Position numbers and translations under genes: made by a program | Notes under the pieces: generated by a model | What the model saw: the letters and a program-made list of their open reading frames with translations, nothing else | What the model was told of the DNA's origin: nothing | Database searches by the model: none | Part shown: positions 34,150 to 42,532 of the stretch, piece after piece | How the letters are laid out: the number at the start of each line of letters is the position of its first letter | Position numbering within the stretch: the stretch's first letter is position 1 | Origin: Pseudomonadota bacterium | Lineage (GTDB): Bacteria; Pseudomonadota; Alphaproteobacteria; Rhizobiales; Beijerinckiaceae | Direction of reading: 5' to 3' | Assembly (NCBI GenBank): GCA_023386155.1 | Contig: JAEWKH010000053.1 | Span: forward strand, 1-53,545 | Length of the DNA stretch: 53,545 nucleotides

Positions 34150-34941
34150 ATGAGCGCTCATTCGACAAACTCGGAGCAACGGGATTTCACGATCCGATCG
34201 GTGAAAGCCATCGCGGCCTTCGAACGGACAGGAGCCGCGGACACTCTCCTGGGCATGGCCCTGACCCTCACGGCAGGCGCGATCAATGCCGGCGGCTTCC
34301 TGGCCGTCGGCCAATACACCTCGCACATGTCGGGCATCGTCTCCGCCATGGCCGACAACATGGCCCTGGGGTCCCTCGGGCTCGTCGTTCTGGGCCTCGC
34401 GGCCTTCCTGCCCTTCGTCCTCGGCGCGGCCTGCTCGGCCATGCTGATCAACTGGGGCCGGCGCCATCACCTGGGCGGCCGCTATGCCATGCCGCTGATG
34501 GTCGAAGCCTTTCTGCTCCTCGGCTTCGGCCTCCTGGGCTGGCTCGCCCATCCATCCCCTGGCTTTGTCGCGATCGCCGTGCCCCTGCTCTGCTTCATCA
34601 TGGGCCTGCAGAACGCCACCGTGACGAAGATCTCGGGCGCACGCATGCGCACGACCCATGTGACCGGAATCGTGACGGATATCGGCATCGAACTCGGCAA
34701 GCTGCTCTACTGGAACCGCAATCCGCACAATCCGGACCGGATCCTGGCGGATCGCGACAAGCTGCGCCTGCTCATCCTCCTGCTCGCGTCCTTCTTCCTC
34801 GGCGGCGTTGTCGGCGCCATCGGGTTCAGCCAGATCGGCTTTCTGTTCGCGCTTCCCTTCGCGCTTCTCCTGCTGCTGCTCGCCGGCCCGCCTCTCGCCG
34901 AGGACGCCTCAAGCCTCTTGCGGCGGATCGAGGATCGCTGA
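34150..34941 (+). CDS. DUF1275 (YoaK) membrane protein
   Basis: A 263-residue inner-membrane protein of the DUF1275/YoaK family. About six to seven helices are seen. The first carries the family block ALTLTAGAINAGGFLAVGQYTSHMSG, and the central GLQNATVTKISGARMRTTHVTGIVTDIGIELG is highly characteristic. The cytoplasmic N-terminal 35 residues are polar. Function is unknown for the family. The start at 34150 directly follows a palindromic repeat and has no good Shine-Dalgarno, so initiation may be weak. It is a single gene by spacing: another repeat separates it from the DUF1206 gene. Confidence 0.87.
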   Translation: MSAHSTNSEQRDFTIRSVKAIAAFERTGAADTLLGMALTLTAGAINAGGFLAVGQYTSHMSGIVSAMADNMALGSLGLVVLGLAAFLPFVLGAACSAMLINWGRRHHLGGRYAMPLMVEAFLLLGFGLLGWLAHPSPGFVAIAVPLLCFIMGLQNATVTKISGARMRTTHVTGIVTDIGIELGKLLYWNRNPHNPDRILADRDKLRLLILLLASFFLGGVVGAIGFSQIGFLFALPFALLLLLLAGPPLAEDASSLLRRIEDR

Positions 34942-34972
34942 CACCCGGCCGGAGAACCTGCCCCCACGAGAC

Positions 34973-34999
34973 GGAACACGAACGAAGGCTGGGCGGTTC
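34973..34999 (+). promoter_or_regulatory. Weak EcfG-like promoter upstream of the DUF1206 gene
   Basis: GGAAC (34973-34977), 17 bases, then GGTTC (34995-34999) differs from the EcfG consensus at the first base of the -10 element. It would place a palindromic repeat inside the DUF1206 leader. Confidence 0.3.
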
Positions 35000-35006
35000 A
35001 TCCTGG

Positions 35007-35051
35007 AGCATCGTGCGGAAAGTGGACCGGGTTTCTGCAAGGGACGATGCT
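35007..35051. repeat. Palindromic intergenic repeat, copy 3
   Basis: AGCATCGT (35007-35014) pairs with ACGATGCT (35044-35051). The interior GGAAAGTGGACCGGGTTT is the reverse complement of the core in copies 1 and 2, so this copy is inverted relative to them. Confidence 0.75.
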
Positions 35052-35073
35052 TTAGAGGAAGGAGCTACCATCC

Positions 35074-35913
35074 ATGCCCCATGTCAGCAGCAACCCCATC
35101 GAGGCCCTGGCCCGTTTCGGCTATGGGGCGCGGGGCGTGGTCTACGGCCTCGTCGGCGGCCTGGCCCTTCTCGCCGCCATCGGATCGGGCGGGCAGACGG
35201 GGGGCAGCCGCAGCGCTCTGCAGACGCTCCTGTCGCAGCCTTTCGGCAAGGTCTGGCTTGTTCTGATCGCCTTCGGCCTCTTCGGTTTCTGCGCCTGGCG
35301 CATCCTGGAGGCCCTGACCGATGCCGACCGCCGCGGTTCGGACATGAAAGGCCTGGGCACCAGGGCCGCTCACCTGATCGGCGGCCTCATCTATGCCGGC
35401 CTTGCCATTTCCGCCCTCAACCTCGCCCTCGGCCGCGGCTCCGGCCAGAACGAGGACCAGGCCGCCCAGGACTGGACGGCATGGCTCATGAGCCAGCCCT
35501 TCGGCCAATGGCTCGTCGGCCTCGTCGGCCTTGCGGTCGTGGGGGCAGGACTCGCCTTTATCGCGAAGGCATGGCGCGGGAACGTGACGGAGCATCTCTC
35601 GCTGCCTGCCGACAGGAAGGACTGGATCGTCACCCTCGGCCGCCTGGGCTTTGCAGCCCGGGGGATCGTCTTCCTTCTGATCGGCGGCTTCCTGGTCCTG
35701 GCCGCCCTCTACGCGTCATCCACGGAGGCGCACGGCCTGGGCGGAGCGCTCCAAGCCCTGCAGCGGCAACCCTATGGCTGGGTTCTCCTGGCGTTCACGG
35801 CGCTCGGCCTCTTCGCCTTCGGGCTGTTCGGTCTCGTCCAGGCCCGCTATCGCCACATCGACGCGCCCGATCTCGAAGACGCCAAGGCCGCCCTCGCGCG
35901 GGCGGGACGGTGA
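35074..35913 (+). CDS. DUF1206 membrane protein with three internal repeats
   Basis: A 279-residue inner-membrane protein made of three related units of two helices each, the layout of DUF1206. The repeat hallmarks are RFGYGARGVVYGLVGGLALL (about 14-33), GTRAAHLIGGLIYAGLAISAL in the middle and RLGFAARGIVFLLIGGFLVL in the third. Each is followed by a QPFG-type motif (SQPFGKVW, SQPFGQWL, RQPYGWVL), which marks the duplication. No function is established. AAGGAG lies about ten bases before the ATG. This is the last gene before the tRNA-fragment boundary at 35,939. Confidence 0.88.
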   Translation: MPHVSSNPIEALARFGYGARGVVYGLVGGLALLAAIGSGGQTGGSRSALQTLLSQPFGKVWLVLIAFGLFGFCAWRILEALTDADRRGSDMKGLGTRAAHLIGGLIYAGLAISALNLALGRGSGQNEDQAAQDWTAWLMSQPFGQWLVGLVGLAVVGAGLAFIAKAWRGNVTEHLSLPADRKDWIVTLGRLGFAARGIVFLLIGGFLVLAALYASSTEAHGLGGALQALQRQPYGWVLLAFTALGLFAFGLFGLVQARYRHIDAPDLEDAKAALARAGR

Positions 35914-35938
35914 ATATCCGGCGATGGGGCTGAAATAT

Positions 35939-35983
35939 TGGCGATCCCGGGAAGACTCGAACTTCCGACCTTCGGTTTAGGAA
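35939..35983 (-). other. 3' half of tRNA-Arg(CCT): probable integration (att) scar
   Basis: Read on the minus strand, 35983-35939 gives a perfect 3' tRNA half: anticodon loop TTCCTAA, stem ACCGA, variable loop AGGTC, T arm GGAAG-TTCGAGT-CTTCC, acceptor CGGGATC, G73 and CCA. The 5' side of the anticodon stem should read TCGGT but is CAGGC, and nothing further 5' resembles a tRNA. Similarity thus stops at the anticodon loop, a common crossover point for tyrosine integrases. The 3' end points left, which implies that the inserted DNA lies to the right and that the intact tRNA is beyond the window. Confidence 0.8.
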
Positions 35984-36645
35984 GCCTGAATTGTTTTCGG
36001 CAAATCAAAGCCTTGGCGCGCGAAGCCCGTCAACCAAGCCACCAACAATCAAGGGCTTAACTGGCTTTTGTCAAACCTGGAGCGCCCGTCGAGCCGTGGT
36101 TCCCATAGTGCATGAGTCCTTCAAGGCAGGCGGAAGGGGCCGTCTCCGTCCGGGTGCTTTGGATCGCGGCACCACTCCCTGGAGGAGCTTGCCGATCCAG
36201 CCCGGATTGGCTCGGCGGCCGCGTTGTCCGATGGATTGGACCGATCTGAGACCATCGGAGTCAGAGTCCATTCCAGGTCATTGAGATAGCCTGTCTTACA
36301 GTCAGACAAAGGATTGGTACGGCCACGGTCCGTCAATGGCTTACGGGCGTTTTTTCCGATTGCCTGCTGGCCTCCGGCGCAAGTAATTCCGAGTAACTCG
36401 GTCCGGCCGATCCAAGGCTCTGGGCGTACGCTCATAGTGGTGCTGCATGGAATCGCAGGTGACCGTCGCATTCCGCGCCCGCGCAGTGACTGCGGCCAGC
36501 CCCCCTCCCTTCCGCTGCCGTCGAATGGCCTGACCGAGGAGCATTAACTCTCCCTGGCCTTTTCGCCGGCCGTTCCCTTCCGGTCCGACTGTTCCCATGG
36601 CATGGCTCACGAAACCCTTCGACTCCTGGCAGGTAGTGTTGAACG
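35984..36645. other. Non-coding or decayed stretch after the att scar
   Basis: No convincing gene lies in these 660 bases. Frames are short and codon use is unlike the neighbours. A minus-strand fragment near 36,290-36,230 (YLNDLEWTLTPM) faintly resembles the opening of IS5-type transposases but breaks down at once. Together with the att scar it looks like eroded mobile-element DNA. Confidence 0.4.
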
Positions 36646-37311
36646 ATGCCTCGAATCCTCGACCGCGATGCGGCGTTCCGGCAGTGGGACGCATTCTTCA
36701 AGGAAATCGCCCCTCACTCGGCTGCGTTGAGGGAGGTGACAGCGGCATACCTTTCGGTCAATGCGGAAGACCTTCTACCCGGGGAGAGGTACTCAAGCGA
36801 ATTTCGCTCCAGGACCGTTGCGCTGGCCCTGCACCAAAAGGGGCAGTGGAAGGAGTTCCGGGTCGATGGGCTATACAGCACCCGCGCTTTCTGAGCGTTC
36901 GGATATGAGTATCAAACTACGTATGATGTCGGCTTGGACCTGCGAACCCTGATGTACGAGATCGCGGTCAGGGAGAGTGATACCGAACTGAGTCGCCACG
37001 ACATCCAATTCATCGTCCTGTACTCCGGATTGGGCCTGTCAGCCCGTAAGGCCGAGAAAATGCACCGGCATCGTCTGGAATACTCAGGAACTCTCTTTAT
37101 TGACCTCAACCGCCTGGACCCAGCGGCCTTTCGACGGTCGGACCTTCCCTCGCTCGTCCTCTCGCTCGCGATGCAGGATGCGACGCTGCCGTTGTTCCTT
37201 GCGGCCCTAGAGCATTTTTCGGCGAAGTGGATCCGGTGCGCCGTCAAAAAATGCGGCAGCCCAAAGAAGAGAGATGATTCCACGCAAGTGGAAACAGCTC
37301 TAGGTGTTTGA
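36646..37311 (+). pseudogene. Stop-interrupted ORF truncated by a palindromic repeat
   Basis: Two segments share one reading frame and are separated only by TGA at 36892-36894. The first (82 residues) starts MPRILDRDAAFRQWDAFFKE and ends GLYSTRAF. After the stop the frame goes on AFGYEYQTTYDVGLDLRTLM and continues 128 residues with protein-like composition (RHDIQFIVLYSGLGLSARKA, SLVLSLAMQDATLPLFLAAL). From 37207 the frame runs into a palindromic repeat, so the last 34 residues are repeat-encoded and the original C-terminus is lost. I do not recognise the family. A separate start for the second part (TTG 36934) is possible but lacks a site. Lower GC than the core genes. Confidence 0.5.
37207..37303. 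repeat. Palindromic intergenic repeat, second family
   Basis: CTAGAG (37207-37212) and CTCTAG (37298-37303) bound the element. Inside, GCATTTTT (37212-37219) pairs with AAAAATGC (37247-37254), and TTCCACGCAAGTGGAA (37278-37293) forms a third hairpin. The GAAGTGGATCCGGTGCG core recalls repeats common between genes in Hyphomicrobiales. It replaces the end of the ORF on its left. Confidence 0.75.
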
Positions 37312-37595
37312 TCCCGGGGTTTGATGGTGCAGGTGGAGGGGCGGCGCCATGCGAGTGAGGCGGCTGACGGCGGGTCGGGACCGATCCATGGCGAGACCTT
37401 CTCGTCGCGCGGCCGACATCGGACCGGGGGTCGCCACAATGGCGGCGCTGGTATGCCGGTTCGGCGAGACGATCCGCAGGGGGGCCGCCCCCGATACCGG
37501 ACAAGACGGCCAGATGTCCGCTCTGCCCCGTGACGGCGCCTCACCGGGCCATGCCTCAAGCCTTCCACCGGAGACCCCGGTGCCATCTTCCCGTG

Positions 37596-38489
37596 TCAAA
37601 ACCGGCGGTCGCGGCGCCAGGCCCCCGGCGTACTGCCGAGTTCCTTCGTGAACGCGCGCGTGAAATGGCTCTGGTCCGCGAAACCGCAGTGGCGTGCGAT
37701 CTCCTCGATCGGTAGCTCGGAGTTCAGGAGCAGGGTCCTTGCCCGCGCCAGGCGCTGGGACAGGAGCCAGTGCATCGGTGTCGTACCTGTCGATGCCTTG
37801 AAGGCCCTGGCGAAATGGGCGCGCGACAGGCCGCACGCGTCCGCAAGTTCATGAAGTCCGAGCCCCCCGGCGAGATTGGCGAGGAGCATCTCCTTGGCTT
37901 GCCGTTCCTGCCAGGGAGCGAGCCCGCCGTTCCGGTTTCGTTTGATCCCGGTCCCACCGTATCGCTCGGTGAGATGGGCCAGCAGGGCGAACGCCACGTG
38001 ATCGACGAACAGCTTGCTGGCGGATTGCGGCTGCTTCAGTGCCGGAAGCAGGCACTCCGCGAGGTGTTCAATCACCGGATCGTCCAGCGCGACCTCCGAT
38101 GAGGTCCGCAACGACGGGATCCTCGGCAAACCGTGTTCGTCACGGAATCCGTCGAGTGCCGCACGCGAGACGTAGAGTGACACGCAATCGATGGCGGACC
38201 GGATGATCGCCGTGTGCCGGTGGTTGAGGTCGGCGATCAGGGATTGGCCTCGGCGGACCGTCTGCCGCACGATGCTCCGACCGTCGATCCAATGTTGACC
38301 CGGCGGAACGTCGGTGCGCTGCATGCACACCATGTAGCCGTCCCTGCTCTCGAGTTCCGCCGCATGGCCTCCCTTCATGGGTTCGGGAGAGATGATCCAA
38401 CTCGCGGTCAGTTCGACGGATTGCAGCGGACGGATCGAAATCGTCAATGGCTGCTCCAGCCACCTGAACTTGTTGCCTTGAACGCTCAT
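37596..38489 (-). CDS. AraC-family regulator, paralogue A
   Basis: A 297-residue transcription factor. The N-terminal sensing domain (about 20-180) has the blocks GYMVCMQRTDVPPGQHWIDG and IDCVSLYVSRAALDGF. The C-terminal double helix-turn-helix (about 195-295) has LADACGLSRAHFARAFKAST and the AraC signature IARHCGFADQSHFTRAF. It is closely related to the regulators at 38768 and 46578. I chose the start at 38489 because GGAGGG lies just before it; the frame is open 37 codons further up. It is divergent from paralogue B across 278 bases. No target gene can be named; control of itself or its paralogue is plausible. Confidence 0.88.
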   Translation of the reverse strand: MSVQGNKFRWLEQPLTISIRPLQSVELTASWIISPEPMKGGHAAELESRDGYMVCMQRTDVPPGQHWIDGRSIVRQTVRRGQSLIADLNHRHTAIIRSAIDCVSLYVSRAALDGFRDEHGLPRIPSLRTSSEVALDDPVIEHLAECLLPALKQPQSASKLFVDHVAFALLAHLTERYGGTGIKRNRNGGLAPWQERQAKEMLLANLAGGLGLHELADACGLSRAHFARAFKASTGTTPMHWLLSQRLARARTLLLNSELPIEEIARHCGFADQSHFTRAFTKELGSTPGAWRRDRRF

Positions 38490-38568
38490 CCATCCCTCCA
38501 GGGTTCTCCTGGTCCTAGGCAGATGAGATGCCTTCAGGGCCGTGCGGACCAGCGCCGGGGGTGCCGTG

Positions 38569-38590
38569 TTTTGTCCGGAAGCGTGATATT
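38569..38590 (+). promoter_or_regulatory. AraC-associated motif, site 1
   Basis: TTTTGTC-N5-GCGTG-N2-ATT. It agrees at 12 of 22 positions with both other sites (38709, 46490) at identical spacing. It lies in the divergent region between AraC paralogues A and B, 80 bases upstream of A, and is the weakest of the three. Confidence 0.35.
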
Positions 38591-38708
38591 CCTGACGCAA
38601 CTCTGTTATTTCGAAAGATAGGCGGCAATGCCGGGACTGGTCTCCCCGGTTGGGGAGTTGGCGGCCCCTGCGTACCTTCGATGGCCTGACCCGTCGCCCA
38701 TGTTTGTT

Positions 38709-38730
38709 TTTTGTAAGGCCGTGCTACATT
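38709..38730 (+). promoter_or_regulatory. AraC-associated motif, site 2
   Basis: TTTTGTA-N5-GTGCT-N2-ATT, 37 bases before the start of AraC paralogue B. The same motif with the same spacing precedes paralogue C at 46490. The close position suggests autorepression or overlap with the promoter. Confidence 0.5.
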
Positions 38731-38767
38731 CCGCACCGCGTCGGTACCGAGACTGAATGGGGCGACC

Positions 38768-39670
38768 ATGGCCGGTGTTTACGGGAAGAGACTGGGGCAA
38801 TCCGTTGGGTTGAAATCGGCTCCGGCGGTAAGGACCCAGTTGTTGCAGACAGCCGAATTCGCAACAACCCACCTGGTCTGGGATGAACCCGAACATGAGA
38901 TCGCCACCCGCATCCCCATGGAAGACGCCTTCCTTGTTTTCCATCAGCGGAGAGGAATTCCTGCCAATTCCTGGTGGGTCGATGGGCGCGCGATCGGGAT
39001 GGAGCCGGTAAGGCAGGGCCAGTCCCTATTGCTCAATCTCAACGAGGAACATCGGTCGGCGATGCGCGCGGCGATCGATACCCTTGCATTCTATGTGCCG
39101 CGGCGTTCCCTCGACCGCATCGCGGAGGAGCAGGGATTGCGGCGCCCGATTGTCCTTCGCAGCACCTATGGCCATCCCGCGGACGATCCCGTGATCGGGC
39201 ATCTGGGCGAATGCCTGCTCCCGGCCATCCATCGGCCTGAGCAGACCAATCGGCTCTTCACGGACTACGCGAGCCTCGCCATGATTACGCACCTTGCGAC
39301 GAGTTATGGCGATAGCCCTGCCTGGGCGGCTCCCCGGCGCGGTGGGCTTGCCGCATGGCAGGAGCGCCGCGCCAAGGAACTGCTCATGACCCATCTCGAC
39401 GGCAACATCCTGCTGGAGGAGCTGGCCCGCGAGTGCCGCCTGTCCAGGAGCTATTTCATCCGCGCCTTCAGGACGACGACCGGGATGCCGCCTCATAAAT
39501 GGCTGCTGGAGCGGCGCATCGAACTCGCGCAGGCCCTTCTCAGGACTTCGACGCAGTCCCTCGAGGCGATCGCCTTTCGTTGCGGGTTCGCCGACCAGAG
39601 CCACTTCACGCGCACGTTCTCCAAACTGGTCGGGATATCGCCGGGCGAATGGCGGCGGCAGCGGTCGTAG
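38768..39670 (+). CDS. AraC-family regulator, paralogue B
   Basis: A 300-residue regulator closely similar to the one at 46578. The N-terminus shares the odd opening YGKRLGQSVG, followed by the sensing blocks HQRRGIPANSWWVDGRAI and LRRPIVLRSTYGHPADDPVI. The C-terminal DNA-binding domain reads LAWQERRAK-type linker, LARECRLSRSYFIRAFRTTT and IAFRCGFADQSHFTRTF. It is divergent from paralogue A. The 278-base region between them holds two copies of a shared motif. The immediate downstream gene is a convergent LysR regulator, so no structural gene is adjacent to indicate its target. Confidence 0.88.
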   Translation: MAGVYGKRLGQSVGLKSAPAVRTQLLQTAEFATTHLVWDEPEHEIATRIPMEDAFLVFHQRRGIPANSWWVDGRAIGMEPVRQGQSLLLNLNEEHRSAMRAAIDTLAFYVPRRSLDRIAEEQGLRRPIVLRSTYGHPADDPVIGHLGECLLPAIHRPEQTNRLFTDYASLAMITHLATSYGDSPAWAAPRRGGLAAWQERRAKELLMTHLDGNILLEELARECRLSRSYFIRAFRTTTGMPPHKWLLERRIELAQALLRTSTQSLEAIAFRCGFADQSHFTRTFSKLVGISPGEWRRQRS

Positions 39671-39679
39671 CGCGGGCGC

Positions 39680-40624
39680 TCACAACGCGCCTTGTGAGCG
39701 ACTGTCATCCGCTTTTCTCATGAGGCATCGGTCCCAAGTCGGCGTGCCGCCGAACCGCTCGACCAGCGTGTCGATGAGGACCCGAACCTTGCCCGGGACA
39801 TGCGTGCCCGGTGGCCGCACGACATGGATGCCGTACTCGGGCCGCGGATAGTCCAGCAGGAGGGGGACGAGCGCGCCGCCCTCGATGGCGTCGGAGACCA
39901 TGAAGGATGGAGCGTCCGCGATCCCGAGCCCCGCGATCGCCCACTGGAGAATGGCTTCCCCGCTGTCGGACCTCAGACGCCCGTGCGGCCGGATCGCGGT
40001 TCGGCGCTTGCCCGCTTGGAAGTGCCACTCCGGCACCAGGGTGCCCGTGTAGATCAGGCACTCATGGGCGGTGAGATCCTGCGGCGTGTCCGGCCGCCCG
40101 TGTCGGGACAGGTAATCGGGACTTGCGACCACCACCGCATGGACCGGCGCGATCCGACGGGCCACGAGGCTGGAATCCCTCAGGGAGCCGATGCGGATCG
40201 CGGCGTCGAACCGCTCTCCGATCAGGTCCACGACCCGGTCGGTATAGGACACGTCCAGTTCGAGAGCAGGATGGCGACGCGCCAGGTCCGTCAGAACCGG
40301 CGCCAGGTGACGCACGCCGAGCGCCATGGGCGCGGACAGGCGAAGGCGTCCGCGCACGGACTGCCCCTGCTGCGTGACGGCGTCACGCGCCTCCTCGAGG
40401 TCAGCCAGGATGCGATCGCACCGCGTCTTGAACTCGATCCCGGCCTCCGTCGGGCTGATGCCGCGCGTGCTCCGGGTGAGGAGACGGGTGCCGAGATCCG
40501 CTTCCAGCCGCGTGATCCGCCGGCTGAGGATCGACTTGGAGACGCCCAGGCGGGCTGCGGCGCGATTGAGACCGCCGCTCTCGATGACCTCCACGAAACT
40601 CCTCAGATCCTCCAACTCAGGCAC
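39680..40624 (-). CDS. LysR-family regulator divergent from azoR
   Basis: A 314-residue regulator. The N-terminal winged helix-turn-helix carries FVEVIESGGLNRAAARLGVSKSILSRRI-type residues (about 9-36), with RLLTRSTRGISPTEAG after it. The effector domain spans about 90-300 (RLRLSAPMALGVRHLAPVL). It belongs to the branch near CrgA/AaeR-type regulators that often control the divergent redox gene. Here the neighbour across 115 bases is an FMN-dependent azoreductase, and a dyad with LysR T-N11-A geometry sits between them. Redox or quinone sensing would be typical but is not shown. Confidence 0.9.
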   Translation of the reverse strand: MPELEDLRSFVEVIESGGLNRAAARLGVSKSILSRRITRLEADLGTRLLTRSTRGISPTEAGIEFKTRCDRILADLEEARDAVTQQGQSVRGRLRLSAPMALGVRHLAPVLTDLARRHPALELDVSYTDRVVDLIGERFDAAIRIGSLRDSSLVARRIAPVHAVVVASPDYLSRHGRPDTPQDLTAHECLIYTGTLVPEWHFQAGKRRTAIRPHGRLRSDSGEAILQWAIAGLGIADAPSFMVSDAIEGGALVPLLLDYPRPEYGIHVVRPPGTHVPGKVRVLIDTLVERFGGTPTWDRCLMRKADDSRSQGAL

Positions 40625-40652
40625 GGGGGTGTTCCTTCCAGGGCAACAGCAT

Positions 40653-40669
40653 GGTGCCGATTATGCACC
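40653..40669. promoter_or_regulatory. LysR-type operator between lysR and azoR
   Basis: GGTGC-N7-GCACC is a perfect dyad, and its T (40655) and A (40667) are separated by exactly 11 bases, the classic T-N11-A LysR box. It lies 29 bases upstream of the regulator's start and 71 upstream of azoR. Confidence 0.6.
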
Positions 40670-40739
40670 TTCTGCCGCGTTTGCTGAACCACTACTTCGG
40701 AAGGACCGATGTGACCAGAAGCCTTGGAGGGCTTGTCCC

Positions 40740-41369
40740 ATGTCCACAGTTCTCGTGATCGCCAGTAGCGTGCTCGGTGTATCGTCCGTCTCCAACCAGC
40801 TCATCGAGGAAACGGTCACCCGTCTGCGTTCGCAGGATCCCCAGGTGCGGTTCGTCTTCCGGAATCTCATCCGAAGCCCGGTCCCCCATCTGGACGAAGA
40901 TGCGGTTACGGCACTCCGCGGAGCCGAGCCGACCAACCATGCCCAGCTCACTGCCCTGAACCTCTCGAACGATCTCATCGCGGAGCTTCGGGCGGCCGAC
41001 ACGATCATCATCGGAGCACCGATGTACAACTTCGGCATGCCATCGACCCTGAAGGCCTGGTTCGACTACGTGCTCCGGGCCGGCATCACGTTCCGCTACG
41101 GCGAGAGCGGCCCCGAGGGTCTGCTCAAGGGCAAGCGTGCCATCGTCATCGAGAGCCGCGGCGGCATCTACAGCGAGGGACCGGCGCAGGCGATGGACTC
41201 GCAGGAGCCTCACCTGCGCAATCTTCTCGCCTTCATCGGCATCACGGACGTGACCTTCGTTCGGGCCGAGAAGCTGGCCTTCGGACCGGAGGCCCGCGAG
41301 CAGGCCATCGATGCGGCGCGTCGGCAGATCGGGGCAACGATCAACGAGGCGTGCCGCAAGGCGGCATAA
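40740..41369 (+). CDS. azoR: FMN-dependent NADH:quinone oxidoreductase / azoreductase
   Basis: A 209-residue flavodoxin-fold enzyme. The FMN phosphate loop opens VIASSVLGVSSVSNQL (about 5-20), GAPMYNFGMPSTLKAWFDYV contacts the flavin (about 99-118), and ITFRYGESGPEGLLKGKRA and SRGGIYSEGP complete the AzoR pattern. These enzymes reduce quinones by two electrons and can cleave azo dyes, protecting against electrophilic quinones. It stands alone, transcribed away from its LysR neighbour, with which it shares the operator region. Confidence 0.92.
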   Translation: MSTVLVIASSVLGVSSVSNQLIEETVTRLRSQDPQVRFVFRNLIRSPVPHLDEDAVTALRGAEPTNHAQLTALNLSNDLIAELRAADTIIIGAPMYNFGMPSTLKAWFDYVLRAGITFRYGESGPEGLLKGKRAIVIESRGGIYSEGPAQAMDSQEPHLRNLLAFIGITDVTFVRAEKLAFGPEAREQAIDAARRQIGATINEACRKAA

Positions 41370-41418
41370 CCTGCCGGGAACACCAGGGCGGAACACCGTC
41401 AGATTCCCGCGTCCGATC

Positions 41419-42525
41419 TCAGCCGGAACCGCCCGCCTGCACCAAGGCCGTCGCCTGCCGATAGCTCTCGACCACCTGCGCCAGCGCCGAGAGCGCCATC
41501 GTGACGGGATCGCGCGCCGACGGGATCAGGCCGAGGGGGGCAACGATGCGCGCGAGCGCCTCTTCCGGCAACCCGCGTTCCCGCAGGGCCGCCAGCCGGT
41601 TGGCATGCGTTCCCCGGCTCCCCATCGCGCCGATGAAGAGCCAGGGCTGGCCCAAGGCCTGTTCCAGCAGCGAGGGCTCCCAGGCATGGTCATGGAACAG
41701 GAACACGAGGGCACTCCAGGAATCCGCACGGAGATACGTTGCCGGACGCGGGTTCGTGAGAAGGCTCGCGTGGACTCCGTGTGCCGCGGTCAGCGTCACC
41801 ACCCGCTCGTCGGGTGACAACAGCGTCGGTGCGATGCCGCAGGTCATGGCCAGCCGAACCAGCGCAAGGCTCTCCGCCCCGTGACCGACGACAACAAGCG
41901 CAAGCGGCGGCGCATGCCAGGAGAGGAACGTCTCGTCCCGCCAGCCCGGCATCTGCCAGCCAGGCCCCTGCCGGGCGTGCCCCGGGAGGATGCAGAAGCC
42001 GCCCGAGCGGCTCTGTGCGAGCGTCACCGGTTCCCGTCCTTCGAGGCAGGCAACCGCCTCACGGATCTCCTCCGGATCGGGATTGGGCTGGAACAGCAGA
42101 TCGACCCCGCCCCCGCATGGAAGCCGGATGTCGATGTAAGGGGAGCCGGCCCCGTAGCGCACCTGCCGGGGACGTCCGGCCCGGATCGCCTCCTGCGCCT
42201 CGGCAACGACGGCCGCCTCGATGCAGCCGCCCGACAACGAACCGGCGAAGCGGCCGTCCTCGGCTACACCCATGATCGTGCCGATTGACCGGGACGACGA
42301 GCCTGTCAGACCGGTGATCGTCACCAAGGCGACCTGCTGACCCCGCTGCCCGGCTCCCCTGACGAACCGCAGAACCTCGAGCGGCGTCGCAGCCTCAGCC
42401 GCTGCAAAGGTGCCATCAACGTCATCCGGCTGGTCGTCTTCTCGAATGACAGGAGCGCATCGAAGCATCGTCGTCCCAATCGCATGCTCAGGCCGGCGGC
42501 ATCCGGATCCCTGACCAACCATCAT
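41419..42525 (-). CDS. XdhC/CoxI-type molybdenum cofactor insertion chaperone (PaoD-like)
   Basis: A 368-residue protein with an XdhC/CoxI N-terminal part (VALVTITGLTGSSSRSIGT, SLSGGCIEAAVVAEA) and a Rossmann-like C-terminal part (ALVVVGHGAESLALVRLAM, FIGAMGSRGTHANRL). XdhC-type proteins bind the molybdenum cofactor, promote its sulfuration or cytosine modification, and load it into the large subunit. It is the last gene after paoABC, as paoD is in E. coli, seven bases downstream of the large-subunit gene. The start is uncertain: 42525, or an ATG at 42468 that would shorten it by 19 residues. Confidence 0.87.
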   Translation of the reverse strand: MMVGQGSGCRRPEHAIGTTMLRCAPVIREDDQPDDVDGTFAAAEAATPLEVLRFVRGAGQRGQQVALVTITGLTGSSSRSIGTIMGVAEDGRFAGSLSGGCIEAAVVAEAQEAIRAGRPRQVRYGAGSPYIDIRLPCGGGVDLLFQPNPDPEEIREAVACLEGREPVTLAQSRSGGFCILPGHARQGPGWQMPGWRDETFLSWHAPPLALVVVGHGAESLALVRLAMTCGIAPTLLSPDERVVTLTAAHGVHASLLTNPRPATYLRADSWSALVFLFHDHAWEPSLLEQALGQPWLFIGAMGSRGTHANRLAALRERGLPEEALARIVAPLGLIPSARDPVTMALSALAQVVESYRQATALVQAGGSG

Positions 42526-42532
42526 CGCCGTC

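Noticed and set aside
36200..36300. Minus-strand fragment YLNDLEWTLTPM resembling the start of IS5-type transposases
   Set aside because: The similarity lasts about a dozen residues and neither reading frame continues it. No terminal repeats are visible.
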